Positions 43,031 to 54,397 of a stretch of 64,000 nucleotides of DNA are shown piece by piece (within the stretch, counting starts at the first letter, position 1; every line of letters starts with the position of its first letter). This DNA is from Micropterix aruncella (taxonomy: Eukaryota; Arthropoda; Insecta; Lepidoptera; Micropterigidae), in NCBI GenBank assembly GCA_944548615.1, contig OX155976.1, positions 2,680,442 to 2,744,441 of the forward strand, read 5' to 3'. Made by a program: the position numbers and the translations under genes. The notes under the pieces were generated by a model, which saw only the letters and a program-made list of their open reading frames with translations, did no database searches and was not told the DNA's origin.

Positions 43031-43549
43031 AATATTATACAGAGGTAAAGTTTGTGACGTTGTAGGAAGTAATCTCTGAATCTACTAAACCGATTTTGAA
43101 AATTCTTTTACCAATAGAAAGCCACGTTATTTGTGAGTTTCATAAATATATATTATTCCTAAAAATCAAAAGACTTTTTCGTGGTAGTCGGATTTGCAAA
43201 GTAAGTCGGAGAATAAGCGGTCGAACGAAAACGTTTCTAACTAACGCTGCCTTAACGATGAGAGATATATGATTAAGTTCTAGAGAAAAATTGTAGAGCT
43301 TGATAATGCCTACAAAAAAGTAAGCGACAGCATATGCCTAACTTTTATATTTAAGTCACAAAAAGTAGTATTTTATATAAGAAAATAATTTAAATCGTTA
43401 GTTCATGTTTATTGGTAATATTATCAACAATTATGAATTCTTATCAAAATAAGTAAATTTATCGTCTCAAGTGTTTAAAACAAAATCGGTTCAGTAAATC
43501 GGTTGAGTAAAAGTTTTACTGCCCAACGAAGTGGGCACGGGTCAGCTAG
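43031..43549 (+). mobile_element. Helitron, copy 6
   Basis: It starts inside the 5' terminus (ATTATACAGAGG) and keeps the 3' hairpin and CAGCTAG|T. Internally shortened between AAACAAA and AAGTTTTACTGCCC. Confidence 0.7.
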
Positions 43550-43841
43550 TTTAAAATAAATTGATAATATTATATTAATTAATTAGATTTACAATTCTAT
43601 ATATGCATAGTAAGAAACCTTTTAGGCTACTTAATTTATTGGTGAATTTAGTTATTTATTTAATTATATATTTATTTATTTTACTCATCTATGAACTTAT
43701 ATATTTAAAAAAAATTTAATATTAGTTCTTTATTTATATACACATTTGTATATTATATTAACTTTACAATTTTTAAGAATGAATGAGTGATCGGAAGGAA
43801 TGAATGGAAAAAAAATAAAAAGTGAAGGCACTATATCTTAA
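43550..43841. other. AT-rich spacer
   Basis: No feature recognised. Confidence 0.4.
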
Positions 43842-44490
43842 ATACTATTTTTTATTTTTTTTATTTTCTTTTATTCAGGAAAATAACAGTGTATAAAAGT
43901 AAGTAGCCAAACAAGATAGATATAAACATTACACCAGAGACAATTTTCCATTAAATGTTAACATCAAAATTATCTAAATGATAAGAGACAGAAAAAAAAA
44001 CGAGAAAAGAAAGAGGATGGGAAGGGAGGGACCAGGAAGGGAAGGAGGAACATAGGAAAAGAAATACATTATGTTGATGGGTGTCCACGTATTTAACAAA
44101 TTTACTCGTACGATATTTGAAGTTGAGACAGGTACGTTGGTATGAATAAGTACAAGTGCAAACAGTAGATAATAAGTAATAAATTTTAAATAAGAATAAT
44201 TATTAAATTTTAAATATTAAGTGTTAAATATCGCCCTCTTTAACAAATTTCTGAATCCAATGTTCGATTCAGCGAAGATATCTATTGATGCGTATCGATC
44301 ATCGTAAACCCTACACACACGGTTTAAGAAAGAGTTCTTACGGTAGTTGTTATTGCAACGGCTAATGTGAAACAATGAGGACTGTCTTGTCGTTCTTGAT
44401 GGGGTCCGGAAATGTATTAGTTGGACCAAGTCCATGCAGTTTAATTTGTTGTTGAAGATTTTATGTATCACCCCAGAACAGACATACAAT
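43842..44490 (-). pseudogene. 5'-truncated LINE, C-terminus and 3' UTR
   Basis: It is co-linear with 53538-54110: the ORF part reads FRTPSRTTRQSSLFHISRCN, then NSFLNRVCRVYDDRYASID, then a 3' UTR with a purine-rich GGAAGGGAGGGACCAGGAAG block. Only about 90 codons remain. Confidence 0.65.
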
Positions 44491-44989
44491 CATTTTATTA
44501 ATCGGAGATTGATTAAAATAATAACATTTTTGTTGACTATTTCTGTGGCGCCATTTTAATTGTTGTAATATTATAATTGTAATATTTCTGATTTTACTAT
44601 TTTAACACTGACTATTCGTTTTCCTGATTTTACTATCTGTATTTTTTTATATCAACTTAGGTATTTCAGCAGCTGAAATTGTTTTAAAAATGCTTTATAT
44701 TATTATTATTTACGTAATTGTTAATGGTTTTTACGTTTTTAAAAAATAATCAATTATATAAAAAATCATTATACCACTTACGGTATTTATTTATTTATTG
44801 AAAACATAAATATACCTATAGGAATTATATTTACACAATGATTTTGCGTCACTCCTGCCTAGGCAGTGCCTGTTACTAGGAAAACGCCAATTTTATATGA
44901 TTTTAATTAAAACAAATAAAACAAATAGTTTTATGAAAAAGATGGTAAGATTTTTTATAGTAAATTTACAAATGAAATATGATGGAGCA
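44491..44989. other. AT-rich, no gene
   Basis: A segment at 44785-44890 begins with a TTTATTTATTTATT run and includes GCCTAGGCAGTGCCTG, similar to LINE 3' UTR sequence at 25935. Nothing else. Confidence 0.4.
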
Positions 44990-46040
44990 ACCACTACAGA
45001 AGAAAACCAGGGCCCTACTTGACATGAGCAAGATGAACCTTAGAACCACTATCGGTCTCCTCACCGGACACACAACCCTTAGGGCTCATCTATTCAACCT
45101 ATATATTGAGTTGTCAACTACAACGTGAGAGCCCGTCACCACAGGACGTTTTAACGATTAGTCGTTCTATCGACCTGCAGTGAGCGTAGAAGACTTTGGA
45201 CATAACAATCCGACGTCTAGCTACGCCACAACCCGTAAGAGACCAACTCCTTACCGCGAGAAAGCCAGGAATTAAGCCTTCCAATTGTGACCAGATTTCT
45301 CCGGTCTCTCGATTGGTTCCGAGTTCGAGGTCGCTTGCGCGGGCCTCTCCCTTACGAAGCGGTGAAACGGTGTATACCGAATCTATCGCGGACCACGGCG
45401 TCCTTTGCCCGGCTCTGAAACGGGATCGGATGGCCAATGGTCATTTCAAGAGCAGTCGCCGTAAGGCACGCAACCATCCCCACTCTATAGGAAACAATAC
45501 AGTTCCCAGACTCCCCCGACTGTTAGTCGGAGTGCACAATCGATTGGCTTGCGCCGCACGGTGCGCAGACCTTTCAGGAGCGCCAGGGGAAACTGGTTTC
45601 GCCCCCCAGAGTCCTACCCAGGTTCGCACCCCGTGCGTGGAGGCCGTCGTATGGGTGTTGACCCGTGAGTGTGACCGACCCTGAACACATGGGTCATCGT
45701 GGCCAACTCATCATGGGCCCGTTAGCTCCCAAACCTTGGCTTGACCGAGAGCAAGGACTGCCGAATATGTGGCGAGGAACCTGAAGACAGCTTACACATT
45801 GTTGGTCGCTGTTCAGGGCTCGCCGCCAAAGGACACAGTTTACTGGGACGAGCCTTTCTCGAACCCAGCGATCTGCCCAACTTGAAAGTCAGTGATCTAC
45901 TTGGACTGGTAAGAAGTACCGGGCTACTAGCTGACCACTGACCTAACCATATAGTAGGTAGTTACAAAAGACCTTACAGATCTAGGTGACATTAAGGGCT
46001 GGAAACAAGCCCCCCACTCTAACCACTACTACTACTACTA
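44990..46040 (+). pseudogene. C-terminal tail of an RNase H-type LINE, split by family A
   Basis: Bases 44990-45100 read LQKKTRALLDMSKMNLRTT, then LLTGHTTLRAHLFNL. After the insertion, 45737-45943 continue GLTESKDCRICGEEPEDSLH and VGRCSGLAAKGHSLLG to a stop. The frame closes exactly when 45101-45736 is removed. It is the Cys/His-bearing C-terminus found after RNase H. It ends in an ACTACTACTAC tail (about 46021-46038). Confidence 0.7.
45101..45731 (-). mobile_element. Family A retroposon, copy 4, inside a LINE ORF
   Basis: 631 bp between AACCT at 45096-45100 and 45732-45736. The host reading frame defines the boundaries to within a base or two. It carries both family ends (ATATTGAGTTGTCAAC and GGGCCCGTTAGCTCCC). 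Strand is assigned as for the other copies. Confidence 0.75.
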
Positions 46041-46239
46041 CAAATGAAATATAAAATAAAATAAAATACGCAAAATAATCATTGAAAAATCTAAATAATC
46101 GTTAAATAATAAAAGTAGTAGAAAATTATTATAAACTAAATCCAAATACAAAATATTATTTTATAAAAATAAAAACCTGAATTCACTGTTGTTTACATAT
46201 AGGTAATAATATATTGTTGGAGATGTGAGAGTGTGTATA

Positions 46240-46271
<32 letters not shown>

Positions 46272-46319
46272 ATTGCTAATTTTGAAATGTCACGAGGATA
46301 CATTCAGTTTTCGTTCTTC
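46041..46319. repeat. AT-rich spacer with a GT microsatellite
   Basis: GT repeats at 46241-46267; otherwise no feature. Confidence 0.6.
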
Positions 46320-46496
46320 CTTTACTAATTAACTACTGAATGAGACTTTTTAAAGAACCGCCTATGACAGTCCTAAATTATCGAAGTATTTTCTTAAAAT
46401 ATTCAATAATCTCGGAGCAAGGTAATGGTAATGGAGTTGTCCAAACGAAGTAAATCTCATGGGAACTGTATAATGTGGTATCTGCGCCGATCTTGT
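46320..46496 (-). pseudogene. LINE ORF2 C-terminus, part 2 (split by hAT)
   Basis: It continues from 49180-49023: the minus strand reads SFPVTNTRSAQIPHYTVP across the hAT site, then TSFGQLHYHYLAPRLLNIL. It is related to the fragments at 26452 and 30953. The frame is intact over the join. Confidence 0.65.
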
Positions 46497-46790
46497 GTTC
46501 GTAATAGGCAATGCAATCCAGCAGCATTTTCAATCCAGCTGGATTTTTGCTGGACTAACATTATTCCAGCTGCATCCAGCGCGGATCCAGCAATTTATTG
46601 ATTTTCAAAGAAATTAAACTGTCTTTTTTAAACACTTAAGAAACGTTTTAATTAAACATTTTAATAAAATTACAAATTACAATAATCAAAATTATAAAAT
46701 AAACTCTTACTTTTTAGAGGTAGAGTAGACAGACAGAATAAGTATTTTCTTGACTTAAAGGATTAATTAAAACAAAATTTATCTTATTAG

Positions 46791-47385
46791 GCTATTGCAT
46801 AGCTTTTATCGCGGGCCTAGGCCAGCGCGGCGACCGAATGAAGAAATTTCTTAACGAAAATTAATGATTTTAAACTGATCATTACGTCTAAACGAGTACT
46901 GCTCACGATTCAAAAAAAATATATGTTAAACAAGAATAATTTCCTAATATTCTTAGCTTTGAATATTTTAGATTTTGTTTATATTACATAGTGTAATTAA
47001 TTTGTGAAATAAGGTCTAACCGAACACAAAAACGACTACTACGCAAATACTGTCTGGCGTATTATTATGAAACCTGCACCATTTTAAAGATAATTTAATT
47101 ATCTATCTTTTTATCTACGATTTTTTTCGAATAATCCGTTTTTTTTGCTTTATCGAATAAGAAATTCGTGCGCGGCGCTCTATCGGAAGACGTTTTAATT
47201 ATTCCGAATCATTTGCTTCCGCAGCCGCAAATGATTCGGAATAATTTCAACGTTTTCCGATAGAGCGCGGTTATCTGATATCAGAAAAAATAAAAAAATA
47301 AAAAATAATAATAATTATAATTGCATAAGTTGTTAAAAATGCTGTGCAATAGCTTTACCGCGGCAGTACCCGGGTGCCACACGTA
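46791..47385 (+). mobile_element. Family B hairpin element, copy 6
   Basis: GCTATTGCATAGC at the left, ACACGTATTTTT at the right, central hairpin intact. It sits directly behind the last codons of the hAT transposase. Confidence 0.75.
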
Positions 47386-47392
47386 TTTTTTT

Positions 47393-48905
47393 TTCTGGAA
47401 GTATGATCTCAAGAAACAAATTGTATTAATGGTGTTGTCTCCCAACCGGCTTCTTAATCAACTGCATATATATCCAGATGCAGAGAAGGCCCTTTCTGCA
47501 TCTACGCTTGTTGGTTTCAGGGTCTTCAGATAATCGTAAATTAAAGTTAGGTTTTCACCTCTTACTCCCTCACTTTCATAAACAGTCATTTCCTTTTTTA
47601 ATATCTTATCTTAATCCTTCTCGGTTCTCGTTTCTTTCGGTTTCATGAAGTTTTCTTTCTCACGTTTTATTTGAATCTCCAGTTCTTGTTTCCATGTTAA
47701 ATTCAGGGAATCCGGTTTATCCTGTCCATCGTTTTCTACTTCCATTATATCTTCTTCCTCTTGCACTGTTGATGGTTCCACTACATATGTGTTTACACGA
47801 TTCAGCATATTTTTCATCTCCTGACGCATTGCATATTTTTTTGGTAATGGGAAAGTATAATCCGGCGTTCTAACTTCTTCGTCATACTTCTTCTGGTTCT
47901 GTAGATAAATCAGCATGCCTGTGACCTCGGAAAGACGCCGTTCTTCGATTCTTTTGCGGAGTGCCTCAGAAAGATCTGCACTCAAGATTGTGTCCTGGCT
48001 TTTTAGTTTGTCTAAGACAAATTTTAGGGTTGTGTCAGCAGTTATCAAACTCGACTCTCTTCTGGAGAGAGCTTCTACGGCCAGTTTAACCGGTTAAAGA
48101 TTGGCGATTAACTCACTGATTAGTGACCACTCGTCCGCTGAGAATTTAGTTTCTGAGCCAGTGTCTATTAACCCCTCAGGCCCCGATTGGCCGATATCGG
48201 CCACAACACGATTCAGCGTGACGGCCCCGTTTTAATTTTATTTTAATTTAATATGTTTGATTTTATTATGTTAATATGTTTCATTTTAATTATGGGTACA
48301 GTGGTTTGGCAGTAATTAATGTTTTGGTTGTAATTCGTATTCAATTTTTTTACTAAATTTTTTTGGGACAGCAACTTGTCAATCATCTGAGGGGCCGAGG
48401 CCTGAAGGGTTAAGGCTTTATTGATGCAAACTTTTACACTATAGAAACGTTCCAGCATGCTGAGCAAACTGTTCCACCTAGTGTAGTAGTCAAGAATCAA
48501 ACTCAACTCTTTGCCCTTTGCTTCCTTTATATATTTTTGCAAAACATATCATCTTTGGTAGGTGATCTTTTAAAAGTCTTTACAACTTTTTGCACTTTTT
48601 TAAGAAGTTCGCTGTATCGCGGAATCACTTCATGTTCAGCCGGTGTTTGTTCAATTACTACTTCTAAGCCTTCATTGGTGTCGTCCGTGTCTTCGTCATC
48701 ATAATATTCGTCATTTTCGTCTATCTCTACCTGTTCTACTTCTTTTTGAGATTTCTTTTTATGTAGAACATCTACCACAGCTAACTGTATTCCATGTGCA
48801 AAGCACAGTTGCTGATAGCATGGTAACAGCCTACCAACTTTGACCATAATGCTTGCACCATCAGTGGTGATACCAATGATATCGGTTTCAAAGTTTAGAA
48901 GCTAG
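47393..48905 (-). pseudogene. hAT transposase, catalytic to dimerisation domain
   Basis: In order on the minus strand: GITTDGASIMVKVGRL (the second catalytic-region D), LCFAHGIQLAVVDVLHKK, LDYYTRWNSLLSMLERF, PVKLAVEALSRRESSLITAD, then the C-terminal hAT dimerisation motif AERAFSASGYICS and LRSRLGDNTINTICFLRSYF. It would cut and paste the element. The BED zinc finger and first catalytic region are deleted. Visible lesions: a one-base frameshift near 48540, a stop near 48110 (between IANL and PVKL) and a stop near 47460. The TTAA insert at 48172-48409 lies inside it. Confidence 0.8.
48172..48409. mobile_element. TTAA-type (piggyBac-like) MITE inside the hAT transposase
   Basis: It is bounded by TTAA at 48168-48171 and 48410-48413, with terminal inverted repeats CCC[C/T]TCAGGCC[C/T]CG. 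Removing it with one TTAA joins KVCINKAL and IDTGSETKFS in one frame. No coding capacity. Confidence 0.85.
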
Positions 48906-49022
48906 ACTTTGCGCCATTATTTGGAAAGTTAATTACTTACGGATCCAGCAGGCCGAAAAATGCGCTGGATCCAGCTGGATTGCTGGGTGAGGGATCCAGA
49001 AATTGCAATCGCTAGTTCGTAA

Positions 49023-49200
49023 CAGGGAACGATGTCTCCACCTGCGTGCCAATGAAATTTAAAGCAGTTTTTAAATAATACAGTTCATAATCTTATAAAA
49101 TGATTTTCGTGCGGTGTTAGATGTAGCTGCGTTATCTTCGGTGGTATCATAGTTTTAATGCGCAAAAGTGACAACCGTTCATTTCACATTCTGCTCTGAC
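49023..49200 (-). pseudogene. LINE ORF2 C-terminus, part 1 (split by hAT)
   Basis: The minus strand reads LYYLKTALNFIGTQVETSFP, matching LYLKFCLVFIQFQI at 26452. It joins with 46320-46496. Confidence 0.6.
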
Positions 49201-50120
49201 GTACTGCTGTGTCTCGTTCACATAAACTAATTTTCGATTTTAGTTCAAGAAAAACGCAATCGAGCCCAGTATGTATGTCATCACATAATATGTTGATACA
49301 AAACCCAATGGCACCAGCACCTGAAAGCGTAAGAAGAAGAAAAATATAATAACCGAAATTGTAGGGAAGAGCAAATATAGCATAGGGTGTAGTTTCTCCA
49401 TCTATCCTCTCCTTGCCCCCCCCCCTCGGTTGCCCCGCGACGCCCCTCGCGCCCCAACGTCCAAGGCCCCCTTTATTTTCTTAATGACACGAATCCCACG
49501 TCTGCGCCGGGAAAAAATTACTGGACTTTAGGGAGAAGGCCGAGCCGGTCGGGGGTCAAAATAGGATGAGGCGGGGGAGGGGGGCCGCCCCCCTCCTTCC
49601 CCCCACCCCAAACGGCCGACTGACCACCCGGATACAAAGATCTCTAACTATTTGGCCGGCCAAGAGAAACTACACAGCGCGGACAAGTAATCTTGGGAGA
49701 TTTCTCATTAATATTTAATAACGGCCGGTTCGGGGTTCCGTGCCAAAGGTACAAACGAAACCCTATTGGTGAGACTTCGCCGTCTGTCTATCCGGCTGTC
49801 TATAAACATATACTTATAGATATACATATGAAGGGCTAGCGAATGGTTTCGAGCAGCTTGGGCCGTAAAATCCATTTTGTTCTCAAATCGGCTTAACTCA
49901 CGATTCAGCTCCTATTCAGAAGCCTCCTCGTGCGGAAGGCTACCCCGTGTAAGACTTTTGCATGTCAGGCCTTACGGCTGGTGGATCGATTTACCCTAAA
50001 GGATTGCCTCCCGGCGCTACTGGACGGTTTGCGTACAGTTCGGCTGGTGTAAAAAGAAGAGTAGGCAAAAAGTTATAGCTTGAAATAAAAATTTTAATTA
50101 TAGCATATAATATACATTGT
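49201..50120. other. GC-rich island and degenerate repeats, no gene
   Basis: Bases 49415-49640 are C- and G-rich (CCCCCCCCCTCGGTTGCCCC; GGGGGAGGGGGGCCGCCCCC). Bases 49725-49800 carry GTTCCGTGCCAAAGGTACAA and ACCCTATTGGTGAGAC, a motif I remember as frequent in insect introns. Bases 49975-50045 look like a decayed family A piece (GGCGCTACTGGACGGTTTGC). I see no coding region. Confidence 0.4.
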
Positions 50121-50250
50121 ATGTCGAAGACTATCGCGGTTGTTTGACATTATAAATAGGATAGAAAACGAATTTACCGCGTGAAATTTGTAGGACCCGA
50201 CGTTTCGGTGACGTTGCAGCCGCCGTTGTCTAGGGTAGACTGAAGAGCTG

Positions 50251-50960
50251 TCAGTCCGTTGTTTTGCGGGTAGGCCGCAAACCGCTGCCGCCACTGCGTA
50301 GGTTATAATGGTGGTGGGGGGCCGGGCTCGGAGCGCGGGAATTTTTAAAATCCGTCTTGCACACAACACTCACTGTATCCTGTTTTACGTCTTTGCGTTC
50401 GGCGTTCGGCGGCGGGAACATTTTAAGAAGAGGGTTCCACGTAGAAGAGAGTTTGTAGCCGTCATCTCTATTGAAGTTCGGAGTTCTTCTTATTTCAATG
50501 GCTTCCCGGATCATGCGAGGAAAGTAGAATTGTTCCTTGGATAGAACAATGGGATTTTGAAACTGCATCCAGTGGTTACTTCCGCTATCCAATGTATGTT
50601 CGCAGATCGCCGATTTTTCTCGCTGAACGTTTTTAACAGCTTTGATGTGTTCTGTCAGTCGCGTGGCTATGGGCCGTTTCGTTTGTCCAACGTAGGCTAG
50701 ACCGCAGCTGCATTCGACTTTATACACACCCGGGGTTTGCAGTGGTATTACATCCTTTACAGGCCTCAAAAATCGAGCTATATTTTGGGTCGGTTTGAAG
50801 ATCGTTTTTATATCGAATCTGTTTAGCATCTTACTTATTCGATCAGTCACGCCCTTGACGTATGGTAAGAATGCTCTTGATCTGCTCGGTTTTTGAGTTT
50901 CGTCCGTATTAGATCGTGTGCGTGTCTCGTGATATTTTCCGTATCCATTTTTCGGAAGGT
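50251..50960 (-). pseudogene. Penelope GIY-YIG endonuclease fragment, minus-strand copy
   Basis: The frame reads VYKVECSCGLAYVGQTKRPI (the GIY-YIG core: V-Y-x...A-Y-V-G-Q-T), then ATRLTEHIKAVKN, EKSAICEHTLDSGSNHW and a glutamate-containing REAIEIRRTPNFNRDDGY. In Penelope elements this domain nicks target DNA. The RT domain is missing; the linker KTIFKPTQNIARFLRPVKD is present. Open without stops. Confidence 0.75.
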
Positions 50961-51503
50961 ATATCGGAAGCCCACACATACGGACAGATATTTGCATGCA
51001 AGCTCACACCATCATCCCTATCATCTACGTTCAGCGCAAACGTCGCTCGTGAATCGAGCACGCGATCTATGCGACACTGAGCATTTTCCGAAGGAGATGG
51101 AACATGTCAATGATGTCCTTAGGAATCGGAAATAGGAAAATCGGCGATCTGCGAACATATATTGGATAGCGGAAGTAACCACTGGATGCAGTTTCAAAAT
51201 CCCATTGTTCTATCCAAGGAACAATTCTACTTTCCTCGCATGATCCGGGAAGCCATTGAAATAAGAAGAACTCCGAACTTCAATAGAGATGACGGCTACA
51301 AACTCTCTTCTACGTGGAACCCTCTTCTTAAAATGTTCCCGCCGCCGAACGCCGAACGCAAAGACGTAAAACAGGATACAGTGAGTGTTGTGTGCAAGAC
51401 GGATTTTAAAAATTCCCGCGCTCCGAGCCCGGCCCCCCACCACCGTTATAACCTACGCAGTGGCGGCAGCGGTTTGCGGCCTACCCGCAAAACAACGGAC
51501 TGA
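50960..51503 (+). pseudogene. Penelope C-terminal fragment, plus-strand copy
   Basis: The first part reads [20 protein letters not shown] and [17 protein letters not shown], the end of a Penelope RT domain. After a deletion that removed the GIY-YIG core it resumes at ICEHILDSGSNHW and continues to the same C-terminus as the minus-strand copy. The endonuclease active site is therefore lost. Confidence 0.7.
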
Positions 51504-51654
51504 CAGCTCTTCAGTCTACCCTAAACAACGGCGGCTGCAACGTCACCGAAACGTCGGGTCCTACAAATTTCACTCGGTAAATTCGTTTTCTATCCTATTT
51601 ATAAATACATTGTATGTGTATCTAAAGTAAAAAGTAAATAAATAAAAAAAAACA

Positions 51655-52085
51655 AGTTGGACATATTATATATATATATACATATTTTGATATAATAACA
51701 AATAAATAAATAAATAAACTGCCAAAATAAGGTAAGGAAAGGGAGGGGATAACGGAAAGGTTAGAATTTATGGTTCATATTTATTGTGAAAGGAAGTGCT
51801 TTTTCAATGATTGCTTAAAGGTGAACAGCGAGCTAGCGCCTCGAATAGTTGAAGGAAGGTGATTCCACATGTCGAGTCGAGCTGCATGTACGGAGAAGGA
51901 GTAGGAAAAAAAGTGGTTTTGTGTTTTGGGATATGTAGGATATTATTCTGACTTGAACGAAGTGGGAGACCATGACTTCCTAACCCGGTAAAAGCCTCGT
52001 TGAGGTAGGAGGGAGATGTAGGATTGTGTAGGTCAAGTCTAATATGTCGTTTGATGGACGCCAGTCATCTGTATCACTATGGTAA
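51655..52085 (-). pseudogene. CR1/L2-like LINE C-terminus with AAAT tail
   Basis: Minus-strand frames give YLNEAFTGLGSHGLPLRSSQ, then HAARLDMWNHLPSTIRGASS and LFTFKQSLKKHFL, the W-N-x-LP...FK-x-x-LK-x-H tail of CR1/L2-type ORF2 proteins. One frameshift. The tail is AAATAAAT repeats near 51700-51716. Confidence 0.6.
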
Positions 52086-52125
52086 TCGTCTATTTTATTA
52101 TATGATTTTTATACTCAGCGTGTTT

Positions 52126-52194
52126 TTATTAGGCTTAAGGCTTAGGCTTAAGGCTTAAGGTTTTTACTAGGCTTAAGGCTATTACTAGGCATAA
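52126..52194. repeat. GGCTTAA tandem repeat
   Basis: About six imperfect GGCTTA[A]GG units in a row, next to the start of family F. Confidence 0.8.
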
Positions 52195-52779
52195 GGCGAC
52201 ATGAGAACTCAGAAAAATATCCGAAATGGGCGGACACGCGAAGTAATAGGCGTCATCATTTTTTAGGGTTTGACCAATAAAAATCCAGCGTTGACGAAGC
52301 GTCAGGCGCCCATTCCACATCCGCTCGCACCGGCGACCGGGCGCATACTAAACTTTCGATCGCAGCGCTAGCACAGAATAACTGTTTTTGCGCAGTGGTG
52401 GTATAAGGGTGATAGCGGTATAGCATATTTAGCGTAACACTCAGAGCGCTTTCACGTTTTAATTAATTGTAATTATTTTGGGTCTAAATAAATAATGTGG
52501 TTAAGCGGGACGCTAGAGAATTAACCACTCAATATGATACAATTTAAATAAAACACACTCACCGCTTACATTGTAGGAGTAATCGCGCCCGAAAGTTTCC
52601 GTAATCAGTTTAAAGCCTTTATGTCCGAGGCAATGAGCAACTTTTTTGAGTCTCAATTGTAAATTGGTTCCTTATAGAGGGATTCGTTTAGAAACGTTTT
52701 TAAATAATTGCTTATATTTAAAAAAAAAACATAAATCTAAAATTATTCAGATATGGTCGTTCCCACGTATCATGTCACC
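52195..52779 (+). mobile_element. Family F TTAA element, copy 1 (585 bp)
   Basis: The left end is GGCGACATGAGAACTCAG after ATAA, and the right end is GTATCATGTCACC before TTAA (52780-52783). The terminal inverted repeat is GG[C/T]GACATGA[T/G]A. The second copy, inverted, is at 54578-56352. Non-coding. Confidence 0.65.
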
Positions 52780-52783
52780 TTAA

Positions 52784-53537
52784 TTTCTTTCAACAGCTCT
52801 TGCCCATAGCAGTATACCATAAGACATAAGGCTATGGAAATTGCTGAAGTATATAAATCAGTCGCGCGTTTCCACGTCAGTCAACTGCATGATTTTTGTT
52901 TTGACTCCCTCGTGCAGTGCCTCAGAAACATTGGTGAAACCGTATCAAGTCCGTTTCATAACAGCCCCTAGCGTCCGCCTCGCCTCCTAGTGGCTTCGGC
53001 CACTAACACCCCCCACCGACCCCCCACATTCGACCACCCGGCCGCCCCCCAAATTGACCCCCCGACGACACCGCGTCGGCCGGCGGCGAGTTTCTTCATT
53101 TCTCGGTTCCGCTACTTGAATTCGTCCGAAGCCCCCGTCCCCCGCGGCGCGTCTTAAACCCCCTCTCCCGTCCTCGCGACCCCGTCGACCCCCCTCGACC
53201 CCCCGGCTGTCACCCACACGCGTTTATTAGTGAAAATGTGAAGACTGTTGGCTTCGTTTGTCGCTCGTAGCCACACACATATCTATGTGTACGTGTTTAA
53301 CTTTCTCTCTCTCTTATGAGTCTCTGTATTGTTTGTATTTCGCCCTCATATTATACGTAGGCATACATACGACACCGTTCATATAAGGCTACGTGAGTTA
53401 TTGGGAGGAACTTTTTCTTAACAATATACGAAACCTTACTTAAATAACGAATACCTATAATATTATGCCTGTCTTGTGATATGCCATCTGACCAGCGCAC
53501 ATAAGGGTATTTTGTCCTTCTAGCTGGTTAATTTATT
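52784..53537. other. C-rich CpG block and spacer, no confirmed gene
   Basis: Bases 52975-53220 are extremely C-rich with many CpGs (CCCCCCGACGACACCGCGTC). Before it lies ordinary sequence with TATAAATCAG at about 52850, a possible TATA box, about 120 bp upstream of the block. It could be a promoter-proximal region of a host gene, but no coding sequence supports it. Confidence 0.3.
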
Positions 53538-54397
53538 TTTTTTAATTTCTTTTATTCAGGAAAATAACAGTGTATAAAAGTAAGTAGCCAAACAAAATAT
53601 ATATACAAATTACACCAGAGACAATTTTCCACTAAATGTTAACATCAAGATTATCTCAATGATAAGAGAATGAAAAAACGAGAGAAGAAAGAGGATAGGA
53701 AGGGAGGGACCAGGAAGGGAAGGAGAAACATAGAAAAAAATATAATACATTATGTTGATGGGTGTCCACGTATTTAATAAATTTACCAGTACGATAATTG
53801 AAGTTGAGACAGGTACGTTGGTATGAATAAGTACAAGTGCAGACAGTAGATAATAAGTAATATATTTGAAATAATTATTTAATTTTTAATATTAAGTGTT
53901 AAATATCGATTCAGCGAAGATATCTATTGATGCGTATCGATCATCGTAAACCCTACACACACGGTTTAAGAAAGAGTTTTTACGGTAGTTGTAATTGCAA
54001 CGGCTAATGTGAAACAATGAGGACTGTCTTGTCGTTCTTGATGGTGTCCGGAAATGTATTAGCTGGACCAAGTCCATGCAGTTTAATTTGTTGTTTAAGA
54101 TTTTATGTAGGAAGACTAGATCATGGTACATCCTTCGATCAGCCAAAGAAGTAAAGTTGTACGAGTGTTGAACGTTGATGCCGTAAGAATTGTCAAGTGT
54201 GAAGTAAAATCTAGAGTTTAAATATTTCAAGAATTTAGTCTGGATGCGCTCGATTCTGTTATTATGGATGGCATATGAGGGGTTCCACACTTGCGAGCAG
54301 TATTCAAGATGCGGGCGGACGTAGGCATAGTAAAGCGTTTTAATAGTGTGTATATTAAAAAGTGATTTAGAGGTCCTTAGAATGAAACCCAACATTC
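53538..54397 (-). pseudogene. 5'-truncated LINE, C-terminal 167 codons and 3' UTR
   Basis: The frame from 54395 reads IKTLYYAYVRPHLEYCSQVW, then NRIERIQTKFLKYLNSR, then ADRRMYHDLVFLHKILNNK and PSRTTRQSSLFHISRCN. Y-V-R-P-x-L-E-Y-x-x-x-V-W with I-E-R-I-Q is the standard post-RT region. It is the best copy of the family also seen at 43842. The 3' UTR runs to about 53538. Confidence 0.7.

Larger units (their letters stand above)
46505..49014 (-). mobile_element. hAT transposon remnant with 8-bp target duplication
   Basis: GTTCGTAA at 46497-46504 and 49015-49022 fits the 8-bp duplication of hAT elements. The ends TAGGCAATGCAAT and, in reverse complement, TAGCGATTGCAAT match at 10 of 13 positions. 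ATCCAGCTGGAT palindromes lie just inside both ends. It carries a transposase lacking its N-terminus and is itself invaded by family B (46791-47385) and a TTAA element (48172-48409). Confidence 0.85.
50124..51605. mobile_element. Inverted pair of truncated Penelope-like elements
   Basis: The outer arms (50124-50262 and 51503-51605) are the same terminal repeat in inverted orientation (ACCCGACGTTTCGGTGACG and its complement). Between them are two C-terminal coding fragments facing outward, one on each strand. The sequences 50262-50610 and 51137-51500 are almost identical mirror copies. Confidence 0.75.

Noticed and set aside
42499..43549. Reading the two Helitron pieces as one element split by retroposon D
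   Set aside because: The second piece starts again at the 5' terminus and does not continue where the first stops, so they are two copies.
52850..53240. A confident host promoter at the TATAAATCAG plus C-rich block
   Set aside because: The elements are suggestive, but no exon or splice site follows; kept only as a possibility.
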